Assembly: GCA_947683425.1 (NCBI GenBank)
Contig: CANTUQ010000037.1
Span: 2,108,001 to 2,172,000, forward strand
DNA: 64,000 nt
Reading direction: 5' to 3'
Source of the DNA: Excoecaria cochinchinensis
Lineage: Eukaryota; Streptophyta; Magnoliopsida; Malpighiales; Euphorbiaceae
A program made the translations under genes and the position numbers. This document shows positions 10,990-24,282 of this stretch, in pieces. The notes under the pieces were generated by a model. The model made no database searches. It was not told the DNA's origin and worked only from the letters and a program-made list of their open reading frames with translations. Each line of letters opens with the position of its first letter. The stretch's first letter is position 1.

Positions 10990-12030
10990 AGATGCAATAT
11001 ACATCTAATACACACATAATATACATCTAGTATATGCACAATATACATATAATACACATCTAATATACACATAATATACATCTAATATACACACAATATA
11101 CATATAATACATATCTAATATACGCACAATATACATCTAATATGCATATAATACACTTCTAATACACATCTAATATACACATAATATACATCGAATATAC
11201 GCACAATATACATATAATACACATCTAATACATACAATATACATTTAATATACATCTAATATATATCTAAGATACACAAAATATACATCTAATATACGCA
11301 CAATATACATATAACACACATCTAATATACGGACAATATACATCTAATATACATTTAATATACATGTAATACGCATCTGATATACACATAATATACATCT
11401 AATATACACACTATACATATGTGTATTATATGTATATTGTGCGTATATTAGATATATATTATGTGTATATTAGATATATACGCACAATATACATCTAATA
11501 TACATTTAATATACATCTAATATACACATAATATGCATCTAATATACACACTATACATATAATACATATCTAATATACGCACAATATAAATCTAACACAT
11601 TTAATATACACATAATATACATCTAATATACACATTATACATATAATACACATATAATATACGCACAATATACATCTAATATACATCTAATACACATCTA
11701 ATACACATCTAATATACACATAATATACATCTAGTATACATTAATATACATATAATACACATCTAATATACGCACAATATATATCTAATATACATTTAAT
11801 ATACATCTAATACACATCTAATATACTTCTAATATACTCACAATATACATATACACATATAATATACACACAATATACATCTAATACACATCCAATATAC
11901 GCACAATATACATCTAATATACACATAATATACACCTAATACGCATCTAATATACATCTAATACACATCTAATATACGAACAATATACATCTATTACATA
12001 TCTAGTATACGCACAATGTACATTTTAGTA
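10990..12030. repeat. AT-rich minisatellite (ATACATCTAAT-type) with an internal inversion
   Basis: About 1 kb is built from short related words such as AATATACATCTAATATAC, ACACATAATATAC and ACGCACAATATAC, with a basic step of roughly 13-15 bp. From about 11417 to 11482 the words appear reverse-complemented (GTGTATTATATGTATATTG, GCGTATATTAGATATA), giving a large imperfect palindrome inside the array. No coding role is seen. Confidence 0.85.
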
Positions 12031-12512
12031 TACACACAATCCTATTTGTAATACAAATAAAATAAAATAAAGTAGCACATAATCCATAACAGAGGATTTC
12101 TAATCACTGAGATAAAAATGAAGACCAACAGATATATGCATGCAAGTATATAGAGAGAATGATAAATACAAATATTTGTGCAAATTTGAAATTTGTCAAC
12201 TATAAAAAGTAAAACTTAAAAGTTAAATAAAAAACAAGAAACAAACCAAGAATTGAGAGTGAAGCAAACGAACCACTAACAAAAACCTTGATACCAGCAG
12301 AAAATATGAACTACTAGAGCTACAACTTAAACAATAAAAATAAAAACTAGCTCAATAATGGAGAAAAATTGAAATTAAAAATTTAAAATGTTGTATAACT
12401 GAAATAATAATGAAATAATAAAAGAAGGGTTTTTTTTTTGCATAATTTTGTAAAAATCACAAAAAAAAAATTGCAGCAAATGAAAAATAGAACAACAATT
12501 TGCAGACTAGAT

Positions 12513-12523
12513 ATATATATATA

Positions 12524-12559
<36 letters not shown>

Positions 12560-12699
12560 TACATATGTACATATAGATACATGTACATACATATGTACAT
12601 ATATATAGATACATGTACATATATGTACATATATGTACATGTATATATATATATAGATATATACATGTACATATATATATATATACATGTACATATATA

Positions 12700-12739
<40 letters not shown>

Positions 12740-12771
12740 TATATACATGTATATATATATAGATATATACA

Positions 12772-12808
<37 letters not shown>
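12513..12808. repeat. TA / TACATG compound microsatellite
   Basis: Nearly 300 bases of (TA)n broken by ATGTAC, ATACATG and TAGA words. It can be read open in several frames on both strands, which produces artefactual Tyr/Ile-rich frames that are not genes. Confidence 0.95.
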
Positions 12809-12811
<3 letters not shown>

Positions 12812-13157
12812 GCAAATAGGTCTCTACATTTTATCATGTCTGTAAAGCATTTCAGCACACATCTTTCACAATGCACTACAAATTGACATTCAATAGTTTC
12901 CTACCAGTCAATTGCTATGTTCGGTCAAAAACTTCAGCCAACAAACAAGAATAATAAGAGTGCCCCAACTAAACTAAACTTTTGAATTAGCATCATTTAA
13001 AAAATTAATAAATCAGCATCCACTACCAAGTTGAAAACATATATTTGTAACTTGTAAGCTTAAATAAAGCAATGAACCAAGGACTACGAGTTCATATCTC
13101 ATAACTCCTATCACAAAATAAACATACCTAAAAAAGAGAGAAATTGCAAATTGGTAC

Positions 13158-13213
13158 CTCATTCTCATAGCATTCCAGTCAGCTTCTGCATATGAAGCAA
13201 TTGAAGCCATAGC
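13158..13213 (-). CDS. candidate exon of an unrecognised minus-strand gene
   Basis: Read on the minus strand, CGATCAG is followed by 18 open codons (AMASIASYAEADWNAMRM) and then AG before GTACC. Acceptor and donor are both plausible. It may belong with the exons at 10068-10730, but its phase does not fit them directly, so at least one exon between would be needed. The family is unknown. Confidence 0.3.
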
Positions 13214-13561
13214 CTGATCGAATTAAACCATAACGACATAAGTAATCAAGCAAAGTGTAATAAATGTTCCCTCATTTAAAAGAAATCATAGAAATCATTC
13301 AAAATAAATGTTCCCTCATTTAAAATGTAGAACTAACTTAACCATTCTCAATTAGGATTTCATAACGAAAAAAAACAAAATTCATTTTAACAGAACAAAA
13401 TCTTCTTTTAATATATGCATGCTCATAACAATTATGGATGTCAAAGAGAGATCAAAAGAAATAATCAAAATTGCTTGGATAAGGGGTAGATGTACTTTTT
13501 ACATAGATGCATTATAAGAAAATCTATAAGCAGTAAAAGAGAAGATCACAAGCTGGCATAC

Positions 13562-14073
13562 AAACAGAGCAATGATGGCAATGGGGCGGTTTGCTATTCT
13601 AGCATTTATTGCAGAAGCCCGAAGCAATTGGTCTCCTATCCAACCTGTTAGAATCAGGCACTCCACATTCCAGTTCATCAAAAGCTCCCTCCAAGTTCTC
13701 CTCTGAGACAACCGGCCTCCAATTCTGTGGGACTGAACCCGGATCCTTGAATACTACCGTAAAATAGCTCCACATCAACACTACAAAGTGCAATTTAATT
13801 TCGATTTCTCTCACCAACAGCCTAATTGAACAGTTCAGTAAGCTGCTGACACAATTAAAGAGTTCCCCAAAAAAAAAAAATTACCAGAACATGAAACAAT
13901 AAAATAATGGTGAAGCCGATAAGAGAGTGTAGACCGCCGCGAAGTAACTAGGGACCGTAGGTAATGACTACGATGGTGTAATAGGAGACAGCAATTATAC
14001 AGGCGACTAGAAGGATCAGTAAGTAACCGAGAAATATGAGGCCAGAGCATAATTTGAATAGGTTTATATCCAT
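13562..14073 (-). pseudogene. DHHC-type protein S-acyltransferase (PAT12-like) pseudogene, N-terminal part
   Basis: The ATG at 14071-14073 opens MDINLFKLCSGL and two hydrophobic segments, LLILLVACIIAVSYYTIVVI and the FTIILLFHVL segment, as in plant PAT proteins of the endomembrane system. Exon 1 runs to about 13885. Exon 2 (13562-13780) encodes MWSYFTVVFKDPGSVPQNWR and then the Cys-rich start FCNKC...KPPHCHHCSV. Two stops break it: TAG at 13948-13950 just after ITYGP, and TAG at 13599-13601 just after CNKC. At both, the family normally has a residue that CAG would encode or that is variable. The exon 1/exon 2 junction is also out of phase as I read it. A weak match to the next block (CERCVLK) lies near 12855-12885 but is followed by a shift before the DHHC tetrad. 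The enzyme core is therefore absent. Confidence 0.75.
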
Positions 14074-14622
14074 TCCGGAATTAAAACAACGACGTATTCT
14101 GATTTGGGGGATGAGAGGGGCTGCTCTTCTTGTTGTTGGCGGTGGGAATAGGCATTTCCAGATATCCGGAGCCAGGATTTTTGGTGTTCTAGAAATTGCT
14201 ACAATGGGAGTGTGGAAATGAAAGGCGAGAGAAGAACCGTACGGTGAGAGATGAAAAAATGAGAGAGAAATGGTTTTTTTTTGGTTTACGTCGAATAAAA
14301 GTACTATTTTTGAAAATAAAAATTATATAAATGAAAATAAGAATTTAAAATATTGTATTTTTGAAATGTTTGTAAAGTGAGTGTTTTTTTTGTTATTTTT
14401 TTCTTTTTTGTGTATAATTACGTAAAGAGCCCAAACAAAAAAGGCCACAAAGCTGGATGGGAATGAAACATATTGGGCTAAGGCTCTGGCTTTTGCCCAA
14501 ACAAAAACATCACAGCCAATACTCACTTGTTGGCTCCCAATTCTTAAACCATAAACCCTGACAACTTTATTTTCTTCTTCTTCTTCTTCTTCGCCCTTTC
14601 TGCCCCTTTCACACCATCAGAA
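14074..14622. promoter_or_regulatory. divergent intergenic region between the PAT pseudogene and the P-loop ATPase gene
   Basis: The two genes point away from each other with 549 bases between their start codons, so this probably holds both promoters. A (TTC)n run at about 14570-14591 lies just before the ATG at 14623 and is probably in the leader of the ATPase gene. No definite TATA box was identified. Confidence 0.4.
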
Positions 14623-17600
14623 ATGGTGAACAAGGCATGGAAGATAATACCAAGGCCGCTACTTGAAACTGTACTTAACAATCACGCCCAGCACCACCGT
14701 GTTCCTCACCCTCTAATTCTCCACGGCCCCCGCGGTGTTGGCAAAACCACCCTCATCCTTGAAGGTATTCAATTTTTCGTTCTTCTTCTGCTTATACCAC
14801 GTTTTGCTTCTTCTACATTGATTTTCCTTTCTCTTTTTCAGGTCTCATTAATCACTGGAACAAAGGTCCCCACGTCACAGGCTACGTGGACTTCGCTCAA
14901 TCCATCAAAGACCATCATCCGGAACATAACAGTTCATTTCCATGGTCGTCTTGGTCCACCTGTGACTCTCCTACTCTGTCCAGTTGCAAAATCCAGCTCG
15001 AAAATTGCCTTGAATCAATGGCTCATAAGGGAATTAAGCTTGGCGCCATTACTTCAAGTCAGATTTTCTCGATTCTCAACAAATGGCACCGCCTCGACAC
15101 CGCTCTTCGCCGGATAATTCTACAGAATAAACTCAGTACTTCGTCTAGATCAAGAAATGCCCTTTCTGATAAGGTTTCTGGCTCGGTTCTTTGGGAGCGG
15201 GCAGTGTTCACGCTATCTGCTCGATCAAATGCCAAAGAGATTGATGGGTTACTGGATTTGGAGAGCAACGGAAAGAACTTGTCTCTAGAGGAGGCTTCAT
15301 ATTTCAGGGAAGGGATTGTGGCGTTGAGATTGGCTAAGGAGGTAATTAGAATGCAGCAAGGTTGGAGAGCTAAGGCTATTGCTGATTTGAATGGGAGTGG
15401 CAGGTTTTCTAGGCCATTGGCACATTCATGTACAGATTGGCCTTGTTTGTTGCTAGAGCTGCTGTCAGAGGTTGCTGAGATTGATTACTTTCAGGTACTT
15501 ATTACTTACCTTATCATTATTGTATTCCATTTGTTTAGTTCCAATGCAAAGTGGTGAGCCACTACAAATTAGTTTAGGATGTGTTTTGCTTAAGGAGTTT
15601 TGGAATTGTCCATAGACGTTATTAATCCTGTAATGGTTACTTTAACTTTTTGTGTGATCATGGCAGCCCAAGCTGGTTATAAACAATATTGAAGTTCTTA
15701 AAAATGCCATTTTAACGGATGATTCAGCGGTGTCTCCATCCATGTATCATGACAGTTTAATATGGAGAATCATTGCGTTGGGTGCCAATGAGAGGATCCT
15801 GCCTGTTATGCTATTGACATCTGATAGGTTAAGTCCATTTCTCAACTGCACCTTCATTTTAGTTCCATTCGTCCTGTTAGTTGACTTCTGCAATTTTTTT
15901 TGGTCAATTCTTTTTTTTTTTTAGATTTTTAATTAGAGGTCTCATGGTCTACTATAGAGAAGTCTGCAATTTCCTTAGATAATGTTTCCTTCTGGAAAGA
16001 ATGGCAAGACTAAAACTCTATCAGATTTAGAATAAAGCTGGCTATTGTATTTCCTTGAAGTTTCTTTGTTTATAAACATTATGACTATATTTTTGGTTTG
16101 GATCTTGTCCCTGACGTGTTTGGAAGTTGGTACAACCTCTCTGGCTTGTTCATGACCTTATTTGGGAAGTTTGTTCATGATCCACTAGTACAATATTGCA
16201 TAACTTTTGAATGAGGTTTGCTTAGGGTTTCTTATTAGTGGCTTTTCACCATGAAAATGTTATAGACAGGTAATGGCACAGTCATTATCCTGTTGCTTCT
16301 GTATCTCAAGGTTTGCGTCTTGGTCCCCTTGTTTCTTTTCCTGCCTTGATTGATGCCGACAATTCTTATTATTATTTAGTTTGAACTTCTCTTGAATAGT
16401 ACCCATGTCCATATGCTAGCCACGGTCAGTTCTTTTGACACTAATAAGCTGCAATGTTTTGTATGCTTGTCAAAGGCAATATTAGATTGACTTGGACAAA
16501 TGGACATTGCAGGTTCTTACCTTCTACTTTTATATAACGTTATCGTATCTCATGCACAGCATGATATCTGTTTGTAAGATTTTTTTCTTCACTCTCCTCT
16601 GATTTGGAGTCCTAATTCACTCTGTTGCTGCAGCTATTATTCATACCAGGCCTACATAGATTTTGGATTTCCTGACATTTTCATTTCTCGTGAGGTAATC
16701 AGATTTAATTTTTTTTCTGCTATTGCTGCATCAATCAACTACTATTGCTGCTATCCCTGAGTCACTACACGCACATGCACACATGGCGTGTATGATGGAA
16801 GGCAAGAATGCTGCAAGATTATTTCTTTTGCATAAAAGTATAGTTATCTATTTTAGTGGTTTGATATAATCCTGCCAGAGGAAGGTTGTATTAAGGTGCA
16901 AGGCTTGAATAATTTTAGTTAATAAATCATATCACTTCTGCATATTAATTTGAACATTAAAACAACATACTTGTAGAAAAATATTTTGTCTGCAAGTTTC
17001 TTTTTAAATGTATGTTGGAGTTGAAAATTGATGGAATTAGAAATGGAGAAGAAAATTCTTAGAGGTTCCATTTTCACTTGTTTGGGACATAAAAGAAATC
17101 ATAGGAAAAGAAAATGAGGCTTAAGGTGGTCTAAAATTTGGTGAATGGCTCCCAACAAAAGTTTACTTTGACTTGAAACTCATGTCAATGAAGCAAATGC
17201 AACTGAATAATAAAAAGAGAATTTGCACCTCTCTTTGAACTTTATATCTCCCTTCATTACCACCTCCCTCACTTTAGTTGCTAACATGGTATTAATGAAT
17301 TTATGCAGCCAAGATGTTATTGTTTTACTTGATTAGACTATTGCTCACCTGACTAATTTCACTCTCTTGTTTCTTCAATTATAGACCTTTGGATGGAGTC
17401 CACAAGAAGCTAAAATGCATATGGTCACAGACTACTTCAGTCATTCAGAAGTAAGAAGTTTTTTTCTATATTTTTCCTTCTTGAATATTTTATCATATTA
17501 AATTCCTGATGAAATTCCCCTAAAGACAGTAAATGACTACATGAATAGGGTCTCATAATGTTTTTGTTTCCCAACTCAATAATTTTAGCTGAACCTGCCG

Positions 17601-20600
17601 CTCTTCATTTCTTGCTGCCTGCCCAATAGTAGTGTATTTAGTTGCACTCGTCATGACATTAGCAATATTTGTGTTCAATTGTAGTGGACAGTGATTGTTG
17701 AGGTACTCGGGCCAAATCCTCGCCATCTGTTTGAGCTTTACGCCGTCAAACAAAGCAGCTATTACCAGAAGTAAGAACATTTGCTGTACTTGCTCTAACA
17801 CACACACAAACACAGATGTATAGATACATAAGTCTTGGCCATTGATTCAAAATTTTTATAACATTACTTTTTTCTTCACGTACAGGTGGTGAGTTTATCC
17901 TATAGGATGCAATTTTAAACTCTAAATCTCTAATAGATTGGTAGTCAGAATCATTATTTTCTCAAATGCATACATACAACATTTGTCTATATATTTGAGT
18001 CATCAGATTTGGCTAATTGGTCATTTTTCTCTTTTCCTTCTCTCTTTTGCTTATTATGTTTCAAACACAATGTTTGCCTAATTTGGCATTCAACTTGAAT
18101 TATATGCATCCACTAATAGTGCTTTTTGTTATTTCTTTGTGTTCCCATTCTAGGGTGCTGGATGAAAAGGCTAGTTCATTTGAGGACATCATGGATGCAT
18201 ATTTAGCATATTTGCAGGTAAGTTTCATAATGACCAACAACTTAGCATCTCATCTACCTCTGAGACCCTTTCACTTTTACAATTTCTTTTTCTGGTTAAA
18301 CAATGGAGTCTTTAAAATTCATAACCTCTTAAGGCTCACCTACCGAATTGTGAGTTTGCATAATTTTCTCCTCAAAGGTGTTGACCTGCATCATATTCTT
18401 CAATTTCTTAGCGAGATGAAGAGTTTGGAAGTTTGGCAACCCAAGACAAGCTAGCTGAGTTATTTGACAGAAGTAACGATATTATTCAATTTTTCATACT
18501 TTCACTAACCTTTATCTGTGACAGCTAAGGCATAGAAGTGGGCCTATTTAGGTGTTCCATTTAGGTTGTTAAAAAGAACCAGATTATAAATGTGAACCAC
18601 TATGCTACTGAAGAAGGAAAGTATTACTGGCTCTTTTTGTGAACTCTACTTCCTATAGTTAAAATCTCTTGATAACTTGCTGACACTCTGGTCTTACAAT
18701 TCTGCTCTTATGAACCAGGAATTGCCCCAACTGTAGTTGACTAAAAAGCCAATGAAATAGTCTATAAGCTGCTTCTTCCCCTTTATAACCATAAGATGTC
18801 ATAGGCAACAAATATTTAAGTTACTAGGAAAAAAGGCAACATCTGATATTGGTCCTGAAATCGCAGATTCCTGGGTTTGATTCAGTTACAAACTAATATT
18901 TCAAAATCTGGTCAGAAATTGTGTAGTTTATTCCGAGTGTCTTCTGTGAATTTACAATCTGATTTAAATATTACAAGTTCGTCTGGTCATAGTTTGATTG
19001 GAATATAACTTTAACCTTTAAAATGTGTTGTATACTATTGTTGTCCATTCCAAGTTGGTCATGATGAATATATTTTTAGTGTGACGGATAATATGGTCAT
19101 CTGGGTTATATTGTCTATTTTCTTGTTATGAAGTATGGTCCTTGTACATCCTTGCTACATTTTTAACTCTGTTTTTTGAGTTCACTTAGGTCACTGTGGT
19201 GAATCCTTCTATGGATAAAGCACTCAAAATTCTCCAAAAGTTCGCTGTTGATGCACAAACCGGAAAAATTCCAAAAGATAGATTACGTTTCGGTGCTCCT
19301 TGGAGGCATCCTCCAAGCAGAGACGACACTGCTCTTTGTTCAGAGTGGGCTAAGCTTCAACTGATGGATTTCATTCAATCATTTGTGAATACAGAATTTG
19401 GGGTAACATTTCCTTTTAAAAATCTAAACTCAAAAAATCATAATGTGTGTTTGTCATCGCTGTGATTTTTTTTTTTTCTTTTAATTATTTTAGGTTCCTT
19501 AGTGTTAGAAAAACCTAATGACCAAAAATAACTGAGCTTTTGTGTGATAATTCAGTTTTAGCTAATTCTTTTAATTTTATCATTTCCACCTGAACTTTCA
19601 CTTGGATATCAATTTTACACAATTAACTGAAAAATAAGCTAAATATTAAAAAATCCATAGCTTTTTGAACATATTTTCTGCACTTTAAACTAATTCCTTA
19701 ATGTCAGTATTAGTTTCAGTAAATTTTGTTTATTTTAAATGCATTAAATAGCTAATATATTCTTATTGATAGTCAATAGTTGACATTGATGTGAAAATTC
19801 AAAAATTAGGGCAAAAAGAATAATCTTTTAGTCCTGAACTAGTACTTGAGTGCTCAAACTTTTATTATGTTCTATTGGGTCCATAAACAATTATTTTAGC
19901 ACATATTCAGTCAGAAATTGATAGATTGAATAAAATAATAATATGTTTATTTTAGCACACATTGTCTAAAGTTAATGTTTATGGACCCGATAGAACTCAA
20001 TAGAAGTTGTGAACTCAATAGAAAGACGTAACATAATAGTTGAGGATGAAAAGATGCTTTTTGGGTAATATTGCAAGAGTACGTGTAATTTCATTTAATT
20101 TTTTTTCCTGTTAATTAGGTTATTCTAATTTGTTGAGTTTTCTAAATTGTTACAACTTGAAAGTTTATATACAAATTAATAAAATTAAAAGAATTGGCTA
20201 AAACCAAAAATATGCACAAGGATTTGGATTTAATAGTCATTCAGCCTAGAAAAAACTTCTTTTCCAACCAAATGTATGTCCTTGAACTTTGTGGTTTCAG
20301 GGACAAACATTAAATACTGCAATTTGTCAAATGGTTGCCCTCTGATATTTAGCGAATATTATGCTGATTTGATATCATTTGATATAAACATATTCTAATA
20401 TATCTGCACTTTAGAGAAATATTAGAGTCAAAATAACCGTGCAAGATATTTGTATAGATTTCCAAATGCCTTTATAAGGATGCTTCAGAGATTATGAGCA
20501 CAATTTTCCTTTTATTAAAATCTTAAACCTCCATGGCTTGATTGAACATCAACAATATTTGCTTTCCTGTGCATATATAATCTGGTTATTGAGTCTTCAT

Positions 20601-21426
20601 GTCTTCAAGTAACTATTCCACTTGCATATAACAAGTTCCCGCAGCTTGTATTGAAAATTTATATTTGAAAGGTGCTCTTCACCACGTTCTCTGTAGTTGT
20701 TGCTGCCTTGTCTAATGTTTAGTTCCATTTCCCCTTACTTTATGCAGGTTAATTATCTAGCTGACAGTACTTTTGAGATCTTTGATGATCCTTGTACTCT
20801 AGCATTGTTAGAGGTATTCCTGCTCTCACTTCCTCCTTTAATCTTTACCCTGGCTTGGTCAGAGTGCATGATTTTTCCCTCTCATGCTGCCCAAAAAATT
20901 TGTTTTTTGAATTTCAAAGTTTTCTTTTTGAACTTTTTTCCTTGATACATATATATTTAATCTCACTCCTCGTACATTTTTTAGTACTAGTTTTATTTGT
21001 TTTCTGTCTTTCTTGCTTAAATTGTTGAAATAATTAAGGCTAAAGATGAGTTTTGTTGTCTTTCAAGTCATCTATGATCCAATTTTGGTGTGATAATAGA
21101 CTTATGTTTTCTTGGAATAAATTTGTTCTATATGGTTTCCTAGGTTGGTTTGCTCTATGCTCAACGTGATCCATCCTTCATTCGTCCGGTATCTAGAGGC
21201 ATTGAGAGATGCCTTGTGAGATGGTTAGCTGTCTTATCCTTTAAAAATTAATAACTCATAACTTGCATACAAGTGCTATATGCTCACATCCACTGATGCT
21301 TGTTACAGGCTTGTCCAGGAGAAGATGTGCATGACCTTCCAGAATTCACTCCAGTATCTGTGGCAGCGAATTATACGTGGCCGTAGCTATCGTCATTTGA
21401 TGCTACAAGCAGGCTATAATAAGTAA
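14623..21426 (+). CDS. P-loop NTPase / AAA-like ATP-binding protein, 11 exons
   Basis: Exons by splice sites and reading phase: 14623-14764, 14842-15494, 15667-15827, 16634-16694, 17385-17450, 17685-17770, 18154-18217, 19190-19402, 20748-20813, 21144-21223 and 21309-21426. They join in one frame to 570 codons including TAA, 569 residues. Walker A is GPRGVGKT at residues 35-42, after the short N-terminal helix. The middle is helical, and the C-terminal part (VNYLADSTFEIFDDP, LLYAQRDPSFIRPVSRGI, IIRGRSYRHLML) matches a plant-conserved family annotated only as P-loop ATPases. All introns are GT-AG. I see no stop or shift, so the gene looks functional. Its substrate or partner is not known to me. 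Introns contain transposon-like sequence (19.5-20.2 kb). Confidence 0.88.
18412..18472 (+). other. candidate alternative 61-nt exon in intron 7 of the ATPase gene
   Basis: Between exons 7 and 8 there is a stretch with a good acceptor (AATTTCTTAG) and donor (GAA then GTAACG). It encodes RDEEFGSLATQDKLAELFDR in phase with exon 7. At 61 nt it shifts the frame, and exon 8 then reaches TAA after about nine codons. It could be a regulated premature-stop exon, an old exon, or chance. Confidence 0.3.
19551..20209. repeat. inverted-repeat (MITE-like) insertion in intron 8 of the ATPase gene
   Basis: The left end (TTTTAGCTAATTCTTTTAAT) and the reverse complement of the right end (TTTTAGCCAATTCTTTTAAT) match for about 45-55 bp with differences. 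Inside, a second pair of inverted segments recurs (TCTATTGGGTCCATAAACA at about 19865 and its near reverse complement at about 19978). No clean target duplication was seen. Confidence 0.4.
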
Positions 21427-23001
21427 CAGAAAATAGGTTAATTGCTACACCAAATCTGAATTTATCCTTTTTTTATTCAACTAGCATAAAGTTCGCACAT
21501 CTCAGAACTTGAAAGATAAGCTTATGTGTTGACAGTATAATATGGGGAACCTAGAATCAAATGATCAGTTCTGAATTTTTGGTTTAGCAGGAACCTCTGG
21601 TTTGCAACACTTGCTACGAATATGAGGAGCTAGAGTTTGCCAAGTCAATTATACTACAAGGGTTCTGGTCTTCCACTGCACCACAGAGATCTGTCACGTT
21701 CAAATTTCAAGAGTGAAAATGTTATTTACAAAGGTGGCATTAAATTTCTACCACGGAGTTGACATTTAATTAAAGTTTTGTTGAAAGAAAGAGTATGTTT
21801 TTGTAAATTTTCAGTGAGAATTGACAATTCTCTAGTTCAATTACAGCATAAACATGTTATACATGTGAACTTTCACAAAGACATTCATCGAGGCAGTTTT
21901 CTCATCAGGTATTCCATAACAGTGTAAGTTCTGAATGCAATCGTTTACTTTTTGAAACTTGCATCAATTCCATTTCCATAGTCATTAAGAGCATCAATGA
22001 TCGCCAAACTCGATCAACTCCTTCAATAGTTAAGGCCACTAATGAGAAATTTTGTAATTTTTAGCTTTTCTCTCTATTTTTTTTTTCCTTTAATAAGTTC
22101 ACTGCATAATTGTCTTGCCCTTATATGTGTACAATAAACTTATTGTTTGCATAATTTTGCTTGTTCTTACAGCGTGTGGATGATAATCAGCAGATGGCAA
22201 TTTGAAGTAGAACCTTTGATACTGTAAGATTTCCAATTCTCCTTGCGATTTCTTAATTGACTATAGTTAATGATAAGGCTTATCATTGTATTACTGTAGG
22301 TTTTTACAACTTATAATGACAATCTTCCTTTTTCTTTTTTGGGTTTTGTAAAGAAATGTTCTTGATGTTAAAACTATGAAGCCCTCCTATCTGCTGGAGT
22401 GCCAATTGAAATGATGATATTCTTGATTAATGAATATCGTATGTGCAGGTTGCCCAAGCCCACGGTTTTGAATGGTATTGATGTCTCCAAGGTTCATCTA
22501 TCCACACGTGGAGGAACTAATTTATTTGGCATTTGGAGATGAACTTTTTGTGTATATTGAGGTTAGTATAGTCTTCTCCAATCCCAATAATTGATTAAAG
22601 TTCTGACTCGCGCAAGAACTCTCTCGGCCATTGTTAACTTTAATGGAGGACAAGATATTAAAGCTCAGGATATAGCTTGAAGCCATTGTTTCTTATACTA
22701 TAGTATTGTCTATTATTTGTACGTGGCATCAACAATTGAAAGGAAAAGAATATGGAATGCGTGAATGTCCACCTGTAGGCTATATGCATCTGTACTACAG
22801 TTGAATGCAACACTTAAATTGCTTTTTAGTGCAATAATTTTGCAAAGATGTATAACATTAACCGATTAAGATTAATCAAAAATCTATATGTATATAGGTA
22901 TTTAGGTGCATAGCAATGCACGATATAAAAACAAATTTTGGTTTAAAGACAATGTGATTTGTTATTGTTTTATTTTACTTTTCTTTGTTTGGTTTAATTG
23001 T
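21427..23001 (+). other. 3' region of the ATPase gene and following intergenic DNA
   Basis: No further coding signal follows the stop at 21424-21426. An AATAAA at 22133-22138 is a candidate polyadenylation signal, though at 700 bases it is far for a typical 3' UTR. The rest is AT-rich with no recognisable element. Confidence 0.35.
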
Positions 23002-23009
23002 ATCATAAT

Positions 23010-24204
23010 TAGAGGTGGCAAATGGGTGGGTTGGGTGGGTTTGGGTTGGGTCATAAATGGATCAATATCCAAATGAGTTGGATAGGTTTGGGTCGTCCCA
23101 TTTGATTTTTTTTAATGAAAAATAATTATCGATATAATAACGGGATACTAAAAAAATTATTATAAAAATATTGGCCCAAATGGATCAGTGGACATCCAAA
23201 CGGATCGGGATATCGGTTGACTTATAATTGTCTAATTTACTATTCATTTGGTAAAAATTTTGGCAGTATAATGGTTATATATATAACATACTCTTTCTAC
23301 AATTCAAACAATCTACAGTCACACACAGGGGCACAACAACACAATAATTCATAAACCAAGTGATTCTTTTTCCATTTTTAAGCCAATTATGTAATTTTAA
23401 ATTATTACACTCACTTTCTATACTCAATTTCTCTCAAAATTAATTTTATAATTTTTAAAATATATAAATTAGTCTCCCTGAAAAATTTCAGCTCAAACAA
23501 AGTCCGTTTCTCGATATGGTATATTTAAATCAGTCATTTTCGACAATTTTCAGTGTTACCAAAAAATTAATTTTTCGCTATCAAAAATTTCTAAATATTA
23601 ATCTAAGTCTATATATACTATTAAAATAATTTTTAGTGGTCATTTGCTATTTTTAGAGGTTTAGTCAAATTTTGGTCAAACTGGGTAACCTTTAAAAAAA
23701 GGCAGGTTTTTTTTTTTTTTTGACTTTTAGAGATCTATTTGAGCTCATTTTTTCTCCAAATTTTACTCTCGGACTCCTTGTGACTAGTATTTTATGATGG
23801 TCAAATAAAATATTTTTTACGTTCAGGTGTAATTTTTGTCCCCAGAGCACTATTTACCGTCGAAAAATACTATTCACGACCAACCCGATAACTTGGTCAT
23901 TATAAATCTAACCAACAAAATACGCATACACATTATACAATAATGATACAGCAGGACAGGCTAAGTAAAAGATCTTATTTATTAAAGCAAAAGTTTTTAA
24001 TATTCAAAAAATAATGAAAAAAAAAAAGAAAGGAACAAACACTCATTGGGTCTAGGAAAAATGACCCAAATGGGTTGTATTTTATGTGGGTAGATTTTGG
24101 GTGGGTTTAAATGAGTCAATTTTTTAGTTGAGTTGAGTTTGAGACAATTTTTCTTGGATGGGTTTGGGTGAATTGTTGGGTTTGAGTTAATTTTGACACC
24201 TCTA
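23010..24204. mobile_element. non-autonomous hAT element, 1195 bp
   Basis: The ends are TAGAGGTGGCAAA at the left and TTTTGACACCTCTA at the right, which are inverted copies. They are flanked by perfect 8-bp duplications ATCATAAT (23002-23009 and 24205-24212), the hAT hallmark. Subterminal sequence is rich in GGGTTGGG and CAAATGGG words. The interior (for example GATATAATAACGGGATACTA) has no transposase. It belongs to the same family as the element at 28254-30274. Confidence 0.88.
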
Positions 24205-24282
24205 ATCATAATGTAAAAAAGCTAAATTACTTGAGTACTTTAGTGATTAAAAACATTGTTTTATCAATAATTATTAATTTTA

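Noticed and set aside
12383..12886. Several Tyr/Ile-rich open frames on both strands
   Set aside because: They read through a TA/TACATG microsatellite, which is open in most frames by composition.
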